64,000 nucleotides of DNA, taken from contig JBAJFE010000011.1 of assembly GCA_037903355.1 (NCBI GenBank), forward strand, positions 2,489,001-2,553,000. The letters are read 5' to 3'. Below, piece after piece: positions 22,415 through 34,400 of this stretch. Origin of the DNA: Trichuris trichiura. Lineage: Eukaryota; Nematoda; Enoplea; Trichinellida; Trichuridae. Below the pieces are notes generated by a model, which ran no database searches, had not been told where the DNA came from, and saw only the letters and a program-made list of their open reading frames with translations. The position numbers and the translations under genes are program-made. Each line of letters opens with the position of its first letter. Positions within the stretch are counted from its first letter, which is position 1.

Positions 22415-22640
22415 AGTAAGTGACGAAAAAAATTGGAAAACTGTTTAATCCCCTTCGTACAAAACAAAAGAGTCGAAGTTTTCGGAAACTGTTTGCTTCC
22501 GTCTTCAGCGGTGTTAAGGCGCAGGGCCGGTCCGGCCGCTCAAGACGGAAACAGAGAATTTCCAAAAATTTCGATTCTTTTGTTACGTACAACGGGAAAC
22601 AAACCGTTTTTCAACCTTTTCATCATTACGACGATCCCTT
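22415..22640. mobile_element. Foldback element with a ribozyme-like core
   Basis: Arms meet at a GC-rich centre (GGCCGGTCCGGCC, 22524-22536). The left arm contains GTACAAAACAAAAGAGTCGA and the right arm its reverse complement with changes (TCGATTCTTTTGTTACGTAC). The left arm carries minus-strand CTGAAGA...GAAA (22480-22508) with a CGGAAGC/GTTTCCG stem. The right arm has a decayed plus-strand counterpart (AAGACGGAAAC...TTTCCAAAAA). It belongs to the same structural class as the 16-19 kb elements but has different arm sequences. Confidence 0.6.
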
Positions 22641-23067
22641 ATGAGAAGAACGCACATCTCCATTTGAGTATATAGCATTTTTATACGTTAAAACTCAGCT
22701 TCTGTTTCCACTGCTTCGTTTATTCTTTCCTTTACTTTCCTCTTTTTATTTTACAACCCCTAGTCACAGGCACTGTCACATCAAGCAGCAAAAAAGATTA
22801 ACTATTTAGGTAAAACGAATACTAATCTGAGGAAAGAAGAAAAAAATGGGAAGAAATAAAATCTCGCAAAAAAAGAATAACATACAAAAAGCACGTGGAT
22901 AAAAAAGGATACGAAAGTAAAATACGCAGAAGAAAGATTAGAAAATAGACAGCAGCTGGCCGTATGACAAAGGGAGCTGCGGCGTTTTAAACTATCAATT
23001 TTAAACTTCCACGGCGAAGTTTTTCTACGGTGCGACCCGCTGTTGATCAAAAATTTTACCCTAAAGG

Positions 23068-23096
23068 TTTCGGACCCTTTCTTGACCCGTCATCAG
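23068..23096 (-). ncRNA. Hammerhead-like core with a plausible stem III and GUA triplet
   Basis: The minus strand reads CTGATGA, CGGGTC, a loop, GGGTCCG, AAACC. After box 2 the sequence ACC-TTTAG-GGT-A could form a 3-bp stem III with a GUA cleavage triplet, the arrangement expected of short type I hammerheads. Stem I complementarity between the flanks is not apparent, so self-cleavage is only a possibility. Confidence 0.5.
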
Positions 23097-23188
23097 CGGT
23101 GAGAATTAGTTGAAATAACGATAGGATGGCAGCCGGATCAGTTAGCGTTTAAAAAGCGTACATTTTTAAGTGGGAGACTTAAATTAAC

Positions 23189-23441
23189 CTATTTTGACAT
23201 TTTTGCATCTGTCAGCTGCTTTCGAACAAATATTCTGTAGAATCCATCCGACATTTCAGCATAATAACTTCACAATAATTTATTCTAACTTTCGTCGATT
23301 TTTTGATGAAAGAAATGGGACAACAAAAATCGAAAATAATTATAACAAATTAGTATGAAGTTATTATGCTTAATTTTTGGATGGACACTAATAGAATATG
23401 GGTTCGAAAGCAGTTGACAGATACAACAATATGAAAATACA
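23189..23441. mobile_element. MITE-like inverted-repeat element
   Basis: The left arm has CATCTGTCAGCTGCTTTCGA and GCATAATAACTTCA. The right arm has their complements TGAAGTTATTATGC and TTCGAAAGCAGTTGACAGAT. Arms are about 75-90 bp and separated by about 75 bp. There are no ribozyme boxes and no coding capacity. Terminal duplications were not clear. Confidence 0.7.
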
Positions 23442-25059
23442 TTGATTTAAACTCTAAACTAAACATAAACTTGCTTCATCATTTTTCTATTAACTGAAAC
23501 GGATGTCTTTGATGAGTACATTGCGTTGACACAGGCAAAAGAGAAACGTTTGCCCACCTTGTATTTGCTTCTCTTAGTAGTTCGCGTTCTTTTTTCCTCA
23601 GAATACCAACTGCTTTTTTCAGCAAACTCTGAATAAAATGCGCACAATTAAAGGGTTAAAAACAAACGCTGGAAACATGTTGCTAATACAAAAACATTGC
23701 TAAAGAAAAAATTGATAACAATGAGCGAGTGATAGCAGCGTGCCCATTCTTAGTAGTCGTCAAATCGCGGAGCGCTTGACTGAGGACGGTAAAATACCAA
23801 AGAGCATTCGACATATTTTAATGCGTCTACGCCATTTTCAGGCCTACGGAAAGGCTACGAAACGAAGCGCAAATTTGTAGGGACGCGTCGGCAACTTAAC
23901 CATCGCATTCAAGATGGGTAATGTTACTTCGGTTGAGTATCAATTCTTCAACGATTTGGACAGGTTGAAAATACAACTTTGCTTGCGCACATTTGTTCGT
24001 CCAACAAAGAGAAAAGTCTTTCTTCGAACGGTTATTCTGTGCCAATTGCGGCAAACGACTTATACGACTCCTCGGTAAATGGGCAGGAAAGAAAATGATT
24101 GGTTTGACTAGAAAAATACCTCTACAGGTGCTCCATCAACCAAGGCCACCTTAGACCATTACTAATGCGACTGAACAACAGCAATAGGGCGTAAGACAAC
24201 GTTCAGCCATGCTACTGCACCCAATTGCGAGCTTATTCTCGCTACTGAGGTAACAAAGGCATTAGGGAAACGGTGCATATTCATTCTTCCTAGCGTGGGA
24301 AAAAGCTGAGCATCTTTCAACTGCCTAAATGGGTAAGGCACAAAAGGCGTCGCTTATTGAAAGCTGATCCTCGAACGACCTAGTGATGGTCACCTGCTTT
24401 CACCAATCCTTTCCTAGAAGCAGGATAGTCTTGTTGTCTTCTCGCTTTATTGACCTTGAAAGGTACCTCTAAGCAACATGCATATTTTTCAAATGAACAC
24501 TATCCTCGAAATGCTAACCGGCGGGGGGCTATCAAGATTCTAAAAATTTCAAAGGCAGGCATCACTCTTCAAGGCATGCTCCTACAACGTTGACTGCTTC
24601 AGTTAATCGTTAACATTCGCACTTGGGGAAACTGATATCGCGACGCCACGGTCAGATAATGCATATCGCTAAGGCGAACTTCAAAAATACAGACGTGTTC
24701 TGCATAAGCTCACAAAACAAAAAAGCGAATGCTCACAGACAAAAAGGAAGTGCCGCTTCGCGCATGGGGCATATCTCGCCGACGCGTTTCGCTTGGAAAT
24801 GGTAGTTCATTAAAATTCAGCGTCAGCAGCGAAACAGTGTGTTTTTTCGTAATACTTTTTCCGAAGTCTCGCTGCCGTGACTGTCGCTTACTTTTCCCTT
24901 CCGCAGCGACCCCACGTTAGTCTTAAATTTTTTGCCGCATCGAAATCTGCCGTGCGGACCTATGGACAGTCGCGTCGAAGCGCAAATGTTAAACCAGTAT
25001 GGAAAGCAGCGAATAATAATCACCCCGTTACCCTCTCTCCTTGCACCTCTCACTATCTC
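23442..25059. other. Intergenic, nothing recognised
   Basis: Short ORFs occur on both strands without domain signatures, splice support or conserved motifs. GC content rises toward the Notch promoter. Confidence 0.4.
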
Positions 25060-25438
25060 CGACACTCGTAAACGGCCTGGCCTTGATCGACTTCAGCGAA
25101 CGAAACCTGACGAGATCGAGCTTCTTTCGCTCTCTCGTCAGCCTTCTGTCATCGTTCCGCTTGTCGTCTTGTCCAGCCGCATTGGCTGGTGAAGGTCCTC
25201 TCCCCTCGTCAACGGCGGGAGGAAATTTGCCGACGCTAGGTGTCGCCACCAAAGACGCTTGGACGTCATTGGTCCAGTCGGTCGCGCGCAGGGTGGCAAC
25301 GGGTTCGCTGGCGCCAATCCAGGCAAGTCACCTTGTTTAGAACGTCGTAGCTGTTGCAGTGTTGCTGTTTGGAGGCCGTTGAATGGACTCTTAGCACGTT
25401 TTCAACTGTTGCTCGCGTAGCGTTGTGTCATTGTCGTG
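25060..25438 (+). promoter_or_regulatory. Probable Notch promoter and 5' leader
   Basis: This GC-rich block lies immediately upstream of the Notch start codon. It contains three CCAAT-type boxes (ATTGG at 25181-25185 and 25268-25272, CCAAT at 25314-25318) and a CRE-like GACGTCA (25262-25268). No TATA box is evident. The assignment rests on position and composition only. Confidence 0.35.
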
Positions 25439-28400
25439 ATGGCTCGCATAAGGCCATGGCTCGCGCCCTTTTTGACGCTGCTTCACGTCTTCATCCTGCG
25501 CATCAGCGCATCGTCGCAGACGAGCTATTCGCGAAGCACGGACAGTTCTTTTGGACCAGCGTGGACCTGTACTCAAAGCTATTGCGACAACAATGGACTA
25601 TGCTTTGTGACACCCAGCGCCGGTGCTCAATGCAAGTAAGTAACAATCCATTATATTTTGCCGACACCCAGCGAGGACGCTTCTTATCTTGTTTACTGAT
25701 TTTAAAGTTTCAACTTCGTGTTCACCTAATCTACATCCCTCCGATTTGGCCTGCTGCTTCCAGTATAGACATTTGTGTTAGCGAAAGGTAACTGTTGAAC
25801 ATGGGGTATAGTTGTCCATGTTTCCAGACGATAAGCCAAAATTGGAGGCACTTGTGACCACTCTGCAGATGTTTCATCTGAGAAGCCAAAGTAGGGCGTC
25901 GCGCTGCGCCTACATCTGGTGCGCCACAGCGGGTCATCCGTCTTTGCTCGCTCGGCGGGCAACTTTTTGTCTGGAAATCTTGACGCCCCTCGGCGTAATT
26001 TTTCGTTCGTATGGGCATTTTACGCTGCTTTCAGTTGTATCCACCTGTTACCGCTCATCGACCCATACGGTAAAACTTTCGTGCGGACAGTCACCTGAAG
26101 CCACCCTGGGTTCCGGTGCGCTTCCCTTACCGACCATCTCACAACACGCAACAGGGCACGCGTCGTCGGAGCGCGGGTAAAGTCGAATGACCTTGCCAGG
26201 CGTTGTCCATTCCGTCAGTCCCTATTGTCCACTACAATTCTCTGGTTGACCTGCAGGCTTACGACTGTCCATGGATTGTTTGCACGACCGAACGGCCGAT
26301 GAATTAGTGGCTCCGGTGACCTCTAACCGCTTGTAAAGGAACGTCGTCGACCGGAGTAATTCTGTATGCTACTACTTCGTCAAGTGGGCGCGCAGCAGAT
26401 GGTCACGACGGCTTGCTTCACAGCTGCCACATAAAGAGTGACCTGTGCTAACAATTGCACAGTACGCCGGATTGAGCCAGCTGGCTGCATTTTATTTTTT
26501 TTGTTGCGCATGAAAAAACCTCGGCGTGCCGGCGCCGGGATTTTGCCCATTTTGTCGCCGTCGGTGAACTCTTCGCCCGTGTTTGCTTATCAGTAGCTCT
26601 TATGATAGCAAACAACGCTGCTGACAAATAGTTGGAAAAGCGAAATATTCAACATAAAAACCAACGCGCGGCCGTTGTCTGTTGCCGAACAGACAACGGC
26701 GTCAATGTTCTAACATTCCCCGCTGTAGAAGGGTGACAGGCGCGGTCCGGTTCGACCGAAACGTCGTCTTCTACTCCCAGCAAGCTGCCGTCGGTTGGCA
26801 GATTCATCTTTCAAAAAGTGGCTTTGATCATCTTTTAACGCTTAAGCACAGTTTCCCTCGAACGCGTCATTGCTCATCGTCAAGCTTTTCGCCGACGACA
26901 AATGTGCCGTTGTTCGTTTCGCCAAAGCAATAATCTTATTTCCACATACCGCGTAGGCAAAAAAAGAAAAAAATAAGCCGGGAAAAAGTTCCACTAACTT
27001 CAAGGTGGTACAAAGCTCACTTCAGTCCCTTAATCGCTCGGAGAAAACATTTCAAGTATTACCGCGCTTTACAAAACAATCTCTTTAACTCTATCATGGA
27101 AAGTCTGTACGTCTTTTTTTAAACAGGTGCCTCAATGGCTTCTCAGGAAAACGATGCGAGCGCCGAGCCGACCCTTGCAATCCGAATCCGTGTCACAATC
27201 GAGGAGAATGCACCTATGCGGTTGACGACAGAAATGGCGTAGAGATAAAGTGCATCTGCTCGACCGGTGAGTACTAGCCATGTTTTCCTGTTTGCCTGTA
27301 TATGGAGAGTGGTCAAAGGAAACACGCGTCAACTATTGGACTCTAGATAGCGCTGAACCTTTCTCCCTGTCAGGCAGTATCTGTTGACCCAAGTGGAATT
27401 TTGGCTGCCCGTCCACGACGCGGTTCGGCACTGTTTTCAAAGCGGAAACGTACAGTAACGTTGAGCGGGAGGGGGTATTTGTCCATAAGCGCCGACCTTT
27501 CATCCATTACCGATCGCATATCTGTACGTCGTTGCTTCACGACGTACCTGTTCAACGTACCGCTGGCACTCTGTGACCGGTCATTAACCCCGATTCTATT
27601 TTACGAGCTCGGTCCAAAGCTGCTTGCCCCCAGTGGCCACTGACAAGCTTTGTGGACAACTTGTGTAAGCGATTACGACGGAAAACTGGGCCGAACAGCT
27701 GTCGCCGTCCGTCAGCAAGCTTTGCCCAATTGTGTTTTATTCTTATGGTCGGTCCATTGCTTTCTACGTTCCTGTACTACGCAGCGAGAAAAGTAGACAG
27801 CGCAACTTTGAGAAAAGCCTTAGTCTAGGAGTAATGGCATCATGTGGCCAAAAATTGGTAGCCACTATGGGAACCCGTCCACAATCAGAAGATAGCTGTC
27901 TTCCAAAGCACCCGCAGGCACAGTTGTTATGACCACATGGCCAACGCCTGTCATCCATGGTCGATGACGGTTGGAAAATCTGTCCAACGGCATAGATGGC
28001 GATTGCCCGGAGGCCACTGCCATTGGTCGACCTCCGACTGCCGTGTGAAAGTGTCTCTATGCCCTTGGAAAGAATGACCTCTTGCGGGTTGATTTTTGTC
28101 ATCATTCATTCGTTTGTAAATGAGGCGACCGTCCGGTTTTCCGCTTCGCCTAAGCGCCTTCTCTGTTTTCTAGGAGCGAAACGAATAATTAAGCTCCTTT
28201 AGAGGCCATTGCAAAACTGACCGAACATCGCGGGCCCGTCGAAGCCTATTTTGTCGTCCTTCTCCTCCTCCAAAGAATGCACTTAACTTCCGCGATTGCC
28301 TCGCCTTTTAGGTGCAGGGTCGTCAGGTCAAGCGGGATGTACGCTCGTAAGAAAGGCTAAAAAAACTGGGACACCAATCTTCCCAGACCTGATTTGCCCT

Positions 28401-31400
28401 CAGGTTGTAGACAACAGCTGGCAGGTGTGCAGCCTCTAGTTGGACGTGCGATTTGTCCTTTCCTCCGTAGCACAAACTTTTGACCATCGCAGCGAACATT
28501 TTCCATAAATGGCAGTAACGCAGCGAGATGCAACTCGTTTGACAGCAAATGAGAAATGTGAAAAATCATTTCCGGCTGTAGGCGAAATAAATTGAATACC
28601 AGTAGGCTTACGGTTCGCTCAAGGTACCTTGACCAAAACGCAATGAACCATGCAAGGCACTTCGGTCAAGGCTTCGGCGTTTTTTCACTCCGAATCAAGC
28701 GGCAATCCACTTGTGCAATGAATGTTGCCGTTTCTTTACAACCTTTATAGTTGGGTGACAAATGCAGTGAGGCGAACGTAAAATCGCAAGCCTAATTTGG
28801 TGCTCCAGTGATCCTTCATCGCTCGCCATTGGAAGTTGTAAAAAATTTCAGGCTACGAAGGCACCCTTTGCGAATTCAACTTGGACAACGTGTGCCTGAG
28901 AACTGCGCCTTGCAAGAATGGTGCGTGCATACCTTTGTCTCAGCACAACTATCGTTGCAACTGCGAAAAGGGTTACGAAGGTTGACCGAAGGCTGGCCAA
29001 CTTAGACAATGCATAACTCGGTTTGCTTTAAGGAAAGAATTGCGACAAAAGAAATGCTTGCGCTTTCGATCCGTGCCAGAATGAAGGCGCTTGCTTTGTC
29101 AAAGGCAACGACTACCTATGCGCCTGCTCCAAAGGGTTCCGCGGTAGAAACTGCACCGAAGACATAGACGAGTGTTCAAGCGATCCGCCGGTATGCGGCG
29201 TACACGGCACATGTCACAATTTGAGAGGAGGCTACAAGTGAGTATTGAACATTTCTACTCTTTTTTTTTTAATGTCGCGCTATTGTATGAATGCCCTAGT
29301 TTTTTACGGGTCTTTGATCTAGACGCGGCAATTTTGCCTTTCGTGTAAAACCAGCCGGAGGACAGCTTGCCCAAATGCCCAGTCGATCCTTGGCGCTTTG
29401 TTAAAATTTCATGGGGCATTCACCCTTAAGGGTGACCTGATTTTTTGCTTCGCTTTAATTGAAAAGCAAAATCGCTTTTCACTCTTTCGAATGGTTGAAC
29501 GTTTAACGTATTAACTTTCGGAAGGAGCGCGGCGACTTCATGGCGACAGTCCTATTGATTGTTGACAGGGAAAAAACCCGACTGTTGCTCAACGATTCTA
29601 TCTAACCGAAGGTTAGTCTGAGCAGTTGTTCGGTTCAATTGAACCTTTGCTCAATCACAGTGCCTATTTTTGAAAGACAAGCTATCATCTCAGAGTAAAG
29701 GCCGTACGCTTGGTTGCCGAAAACAGGATCTCTTTCTTGATCAAACTGATAGCATGCGATTCGCATCGTACTGTATCTAACCAAGGCTTTTAATCTTTTG
29801 CTTCGACGCTTGTGCTTTCGGGCTAAAAACTTGTTTCCAATATACTATCTTCAACTTTTTACGCCGGGCAAAAATGTCATAGAGACAAAGTTTAAGAGAA
29901 ATAGAAACTTTTTTTGCAACTATTGTACTTAATCGTTAACCTCGCCATAGCTAAGCATTAGTACCGCGTGACAATTCTTGTCTCCTAAACATGATAAGAG
30001 GAATAGGAATGTATAATAAAAAAAAGTTATTTACTCTCATCTCGTTTACTTAAGCCACGCATTGAAGAAAAGAAGCAAACAAGTCGTAGCTTTACTTTTC
30101 ATTCTACCTTACTGAAAATCTTGCCTCTTTCTAACCGCTTTTTTCAACTTTAATTATTAGTATTATTATTACTTATCAATTAGTACTAATCATACTATAA
30201 AGAAGAGGCTTATTTAGGGAAGAGAAATAAGTGCAAAAACAGATTAAGAAACAGCCTTTTGGAGATCGCGTGTTTTGTGTTCAACGCTCGACTACACTGC
30301 TCTACCTCCGCTTTGGGAAGATTATTCCGAAGACTTCGTTTTTATTAGTATGATTTTTTGGATTAAGAAGTTTTTACTGCGAACGGGCTATAGCAACACC
30401 TTCAAAACAACAAATACTCTCACGTCGTGTCAATGAATCCAACTTTCAACGATACTTTGTTTATTACTATTATTGTTATTCTTATTATCGTTGTTATACT
30501 CGAACTGATCATGTTTTCTTTTAAATAGAGGAATAATTTGCTTGAAAACATATAGTAGGTGGTAGTTAAGGAAAAGTTGCTGTAACAAAAATCTTGCTGC
30601 GTGCCCTACTTGCTTCTTTTGAAAACAGAATAGACAAAGAGCGAAGCCGCTAAGCAAAGCTGTACCTGAGCTACGCTATATTTTCAGGTGCGAATGCGCG
30701 GCGGGATATACGGGAAAGAACTGTGACAAAAAGACTGGACCTTGTGATGCGTCGCCTTGCCTCAATGGAGCCCGGTGCGAAATAACCGAAGGTTCAAACT
30801 ATAGATGCCACTGCGCGCCTGGTGGGAAAATCACTTCTTCGCTACTAACCGCTCTGCAAGCACTACTTTAAGGTTTTTTCGGAATCCATTGCGAAAATGA
30901 GCTTAAGACCTGCTCCAACGAATGGTGCCAGAATGGCGGGAAATGCTTGGATACTCAGCATGGCCGCTTGTGCCAGTGCGCGGCGGGATTTACGGGCCAC
31001 TATTGCGAAAATGATGTCAATGAGTGCCTGGCGGAATCTGAGCTTTGCAAGAATGGGGCAACCTGCCTTAACACGCATGGAGACTACCAGTGCCTTTGCA
31101 TCAACGGTTGGGAAGGAAAGAATTGCGAGATCAATATAGACGACTGTCAGGGGGGCAAGTGCTACAATGGTGGTACTTGCCACGACTTAGTGGCCAACTT
31201 CCGTTGCGAATGCCCCATTGGGTATACCGGTAAGACGAAAGAATTCTAGGAGTCCCGACGCAAAAATCCCAACCCTTTACTTCGTAGGTCTTCTATGCCA
31301 CCTACGGGATAAGTGCCTATCCAATCCTTGTTTCGGAAATGCCATCTGCATGACGAATCCAGTCGACGGGAGCTACACCTGCGCTTGCCCTAAGGGCTTC

Positions 31401-34400
31401 AAGGGGGCAGACTGCTCAGAAGACATAGACGAGTGTGCCAACGGCAGACCATGCGACAATAACGGGACATGCGTAAATTTCCCTGGTTCCTTTCGGTGCG
31501 TCTGCCCTCCCGGATGGACGGACGAAAACTGTGACGTCGACATTGATGAATGCGCTTCGAATCCTTGTCTCAACGAAGGTCTATGCCTTGACTACACGGG
31601 AAAGTTCGTTTGCCTTTGCTCGGCTGGTTTCGAAGGGGAACGATGCGAAAAACCAAAGAGCCGCTGTTACAAGGGCGACGCCAACTTCCCCAACGGTAAA
31701 TGCTTCAATGGTGGCAGCTGCGTTGAAAATGCTGACGGAATGTATTGTCTTTGTCCACCCGGCTTTTCCGGCCAATACTGCGAGCGAGATTTGGATTCGT
31801 GTCTATCGAGCCCTTGCCAGAATAACGGCATATGTATTGATCTATCGTCAGGCTATAGGTGCGTTTGTCCACCCGGTTATACCGGCATCGACTGCCAGCA
31901 GAGGAAAGGAGACTGTCGCAAGAATCCTTGCCAACAAGGGCGATGCATAGACTCGCCGGATGCAGCAGAGAACTTCCGGTGCGAATGCTTCCCAGGATGG
32001 ACTGGTGCTTTCTGCGACACCGATGTAAACGAATGCTTATTCCATCCGTGTTGGTACAACGCCACTTGCGTCAATACAATGGGCTCATACGAATGCCGAT
32101 GCCAGGAAGGTACCTATGGCCTCGATTGCCATGAAAACGTCAACGATTGCGTCTCCAACCCATGCCTGCATGGCGGCCAATGTCGAGACCTCATAAACGC
32201 CTACGCGTAAGCGCTTATAAATGTCTTTCAAAAATGCAAATGCAAACTTCGAATTTTTATACTATGCAGATGCGACTGCAAGCCAGGCTACACGGGGATC
32301 AACTGCGAAGTGGACGTGGACGACTGCGTCAGCGCTCCCTGTTTAAACGGTGGTAGTTGCACAGACTTGGTCAACAGTTTTAAGTGTCTATGTCCGCCTG
32401 GCTTTTCCGGCGCTACTTGCAATGTCAAGCGAAATGAATGTTCAAAAAATCCCTGCCAAAACGGTGGCACATGCCGCAATCGGCTGGGAAAGTACGTTAC
32501 CGATCGCCAGCTTTTTTATGCTTGTAAGACACCCAGTGTTTAGATACGTCTGTACGTGCGCTCCCGGCTTTCAAGGTTCGCGTTGCGAAATGGAAGTGAA
32601 CAGTTGCACCTCCAACCCGTGCGGTCACGGAGGCACATGCGTCAGTTTGCGTAGTGGCTTCAGATGCAAATGCCGGGCTGGCTATACGGGTCGAAATTGC
32701 GAGAAAAACGTCGACGAGTGCACCCAGCTGAATCCGTGCCTTAATGGAGGCATTTGTACGGACGAGAACCACGGTTTCAAGTGCCACTGCCCCGTTGGAT
32801 TTGCGGGCAAGCTTTGCGAGACTAAGCTCGATCCTTGCAAGGGCAAAGAGTGCCAAAACAATGGCGCATGCAAGCCCAGTCCTAATTACCGAGACTTTCA
32901 GTGCAATTGCAAACCCGGCTTTATTGGTCGCTTCTGCGAGTACGACGTTGACGAATGTTCCCTGAAACCTCCGCCCTGTAGAAACAATGGAACTTGCGAA
33001 AATTTATTGGGCACTTTTATTTGCCACTGCCCTCCGGGTCTAACGGGAAAACTTTGCGAAGAGCATGTGAATGAATGCGACTCGCAACCATGCATGAACG
33101 GTGGAACCTGCGAGGATCTGTTGGATGGATTTGCCTGCGTCTGCCCTTTGGGATTCCAAGGAAAGCACTGCGAGCGAGAAGTAAATGAATGCGCCAATCA
33201 GCCTTGCCTTAACGGAGGCGTTTGTCAAGACTACGTGAATTCTTATACGTGCAAATGCCCGCTGGGATTTTCCGGGACCAATTGCGAAGTGAACGACGAG
33301 GATTGTTCACCGAGCTCGTGCCTTAACGGTGGGCAATGCATAGACGGAGTGAACAATTTCACTTGCCTTTGCCTGCCTGGATATTCTGGTCGAAACTGTC
33401 AGCATCGTGACAACTTATGCCAGTCGCAACCTTGTAAAAATGAAGCCAGCTGCATCGACAATGGAGGACATTACCTTTGCCAATGCTCGCATGGTTATAC
33501 CGGTGTGCATTGCGAGGTAAGCCTATTTTTAGGTTGTCTTAAAAACTGCGATCGTTTCTTAGTAATTAATACTCAGTATTATCTCCCCCGTAAGGAACGA
33601 CGTAAAGCGCCTTTGTTTTTTGCTACCTCTTTCACTTGATGCATGAGAAACGTGCACAACTTACCTGAAATGCTTCCAGTTGAGTATGTTGCAATTTTCA
33701 ATACTTCCAGCGCTTCATCGACTGGTGTGCGCAGCAACCTTGCAAGAATGGAGGCACTTGCAGTCAGCAGCAGGGAGAATTCTATTGCGACTGCCCTCAA
33801 GGATGGACCGGCGGTGTCTGCGATGTAGAGATGGTCTCCTGCGCTGAGGCGGCTCGTCGACGCTTCACCACTATGGACAACCTTTGCCGCAATCGTGGCC
33901 GATGCGAAGAGAGGGGAAATTCACACGTGTGCATATGTGCACCCGGCTTTAGCGGCTCCTATTGTGAGATCGACATTGACGAATGCGCATCCAACCCATG
34001 TCAGAATGGAGCCAGCTGTAGGGACTTGAACAACGGCTACATATGCGACTGTATGCCCGGTTACGGGGGACGAAATTGTGACATCAATTTGGACGACTGC
34101 CGGCCAAATCCTTGTCATAACAATGGCGTATGCCATGATCTCGTCAATGACTTCATTTGCTCTTGTCCTTCCGGTAAGCAACAACCTAAATATCCGCACT
34201 CTTTTACCCTGCCCATGGTAACTTGGAGTGTATCAAGATATTACATAACAAAATGCGTAAGAAAAACTACTATGCAACCATTGATAATTTAGGCAGCACT
34301 ACAATACTACCCTATCTAATATATGCTCGTACAAAACTCCAACTTTAGGAACAAGCGGGAAAAAGTGCGAAATAGACGAAGAGGACTGCTACGCTGGCGC

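Larger units (their letters stand above)
25636..27126 (+). other. Notch intron 1 with ribozyme-like motif and hairpin
   Basis: This 1491-nt intron carries a 13-bp perfect hairpin at 26671-26700 and a Penelope-type hammerhead-like motif at 26723-26761. Open frames inside it (for example 25812-26180) show no EGF cysteine pattern and are not alternative exons as far as I can see. Confidence 0.6.

Noticed and set aside
25812..26180. 122-codon ORF in Notch intron 1
   Set aside because: No EGF cysteine spacing, and the exon 1 to exon 2 join already completes EGF repeat 1 in phase.
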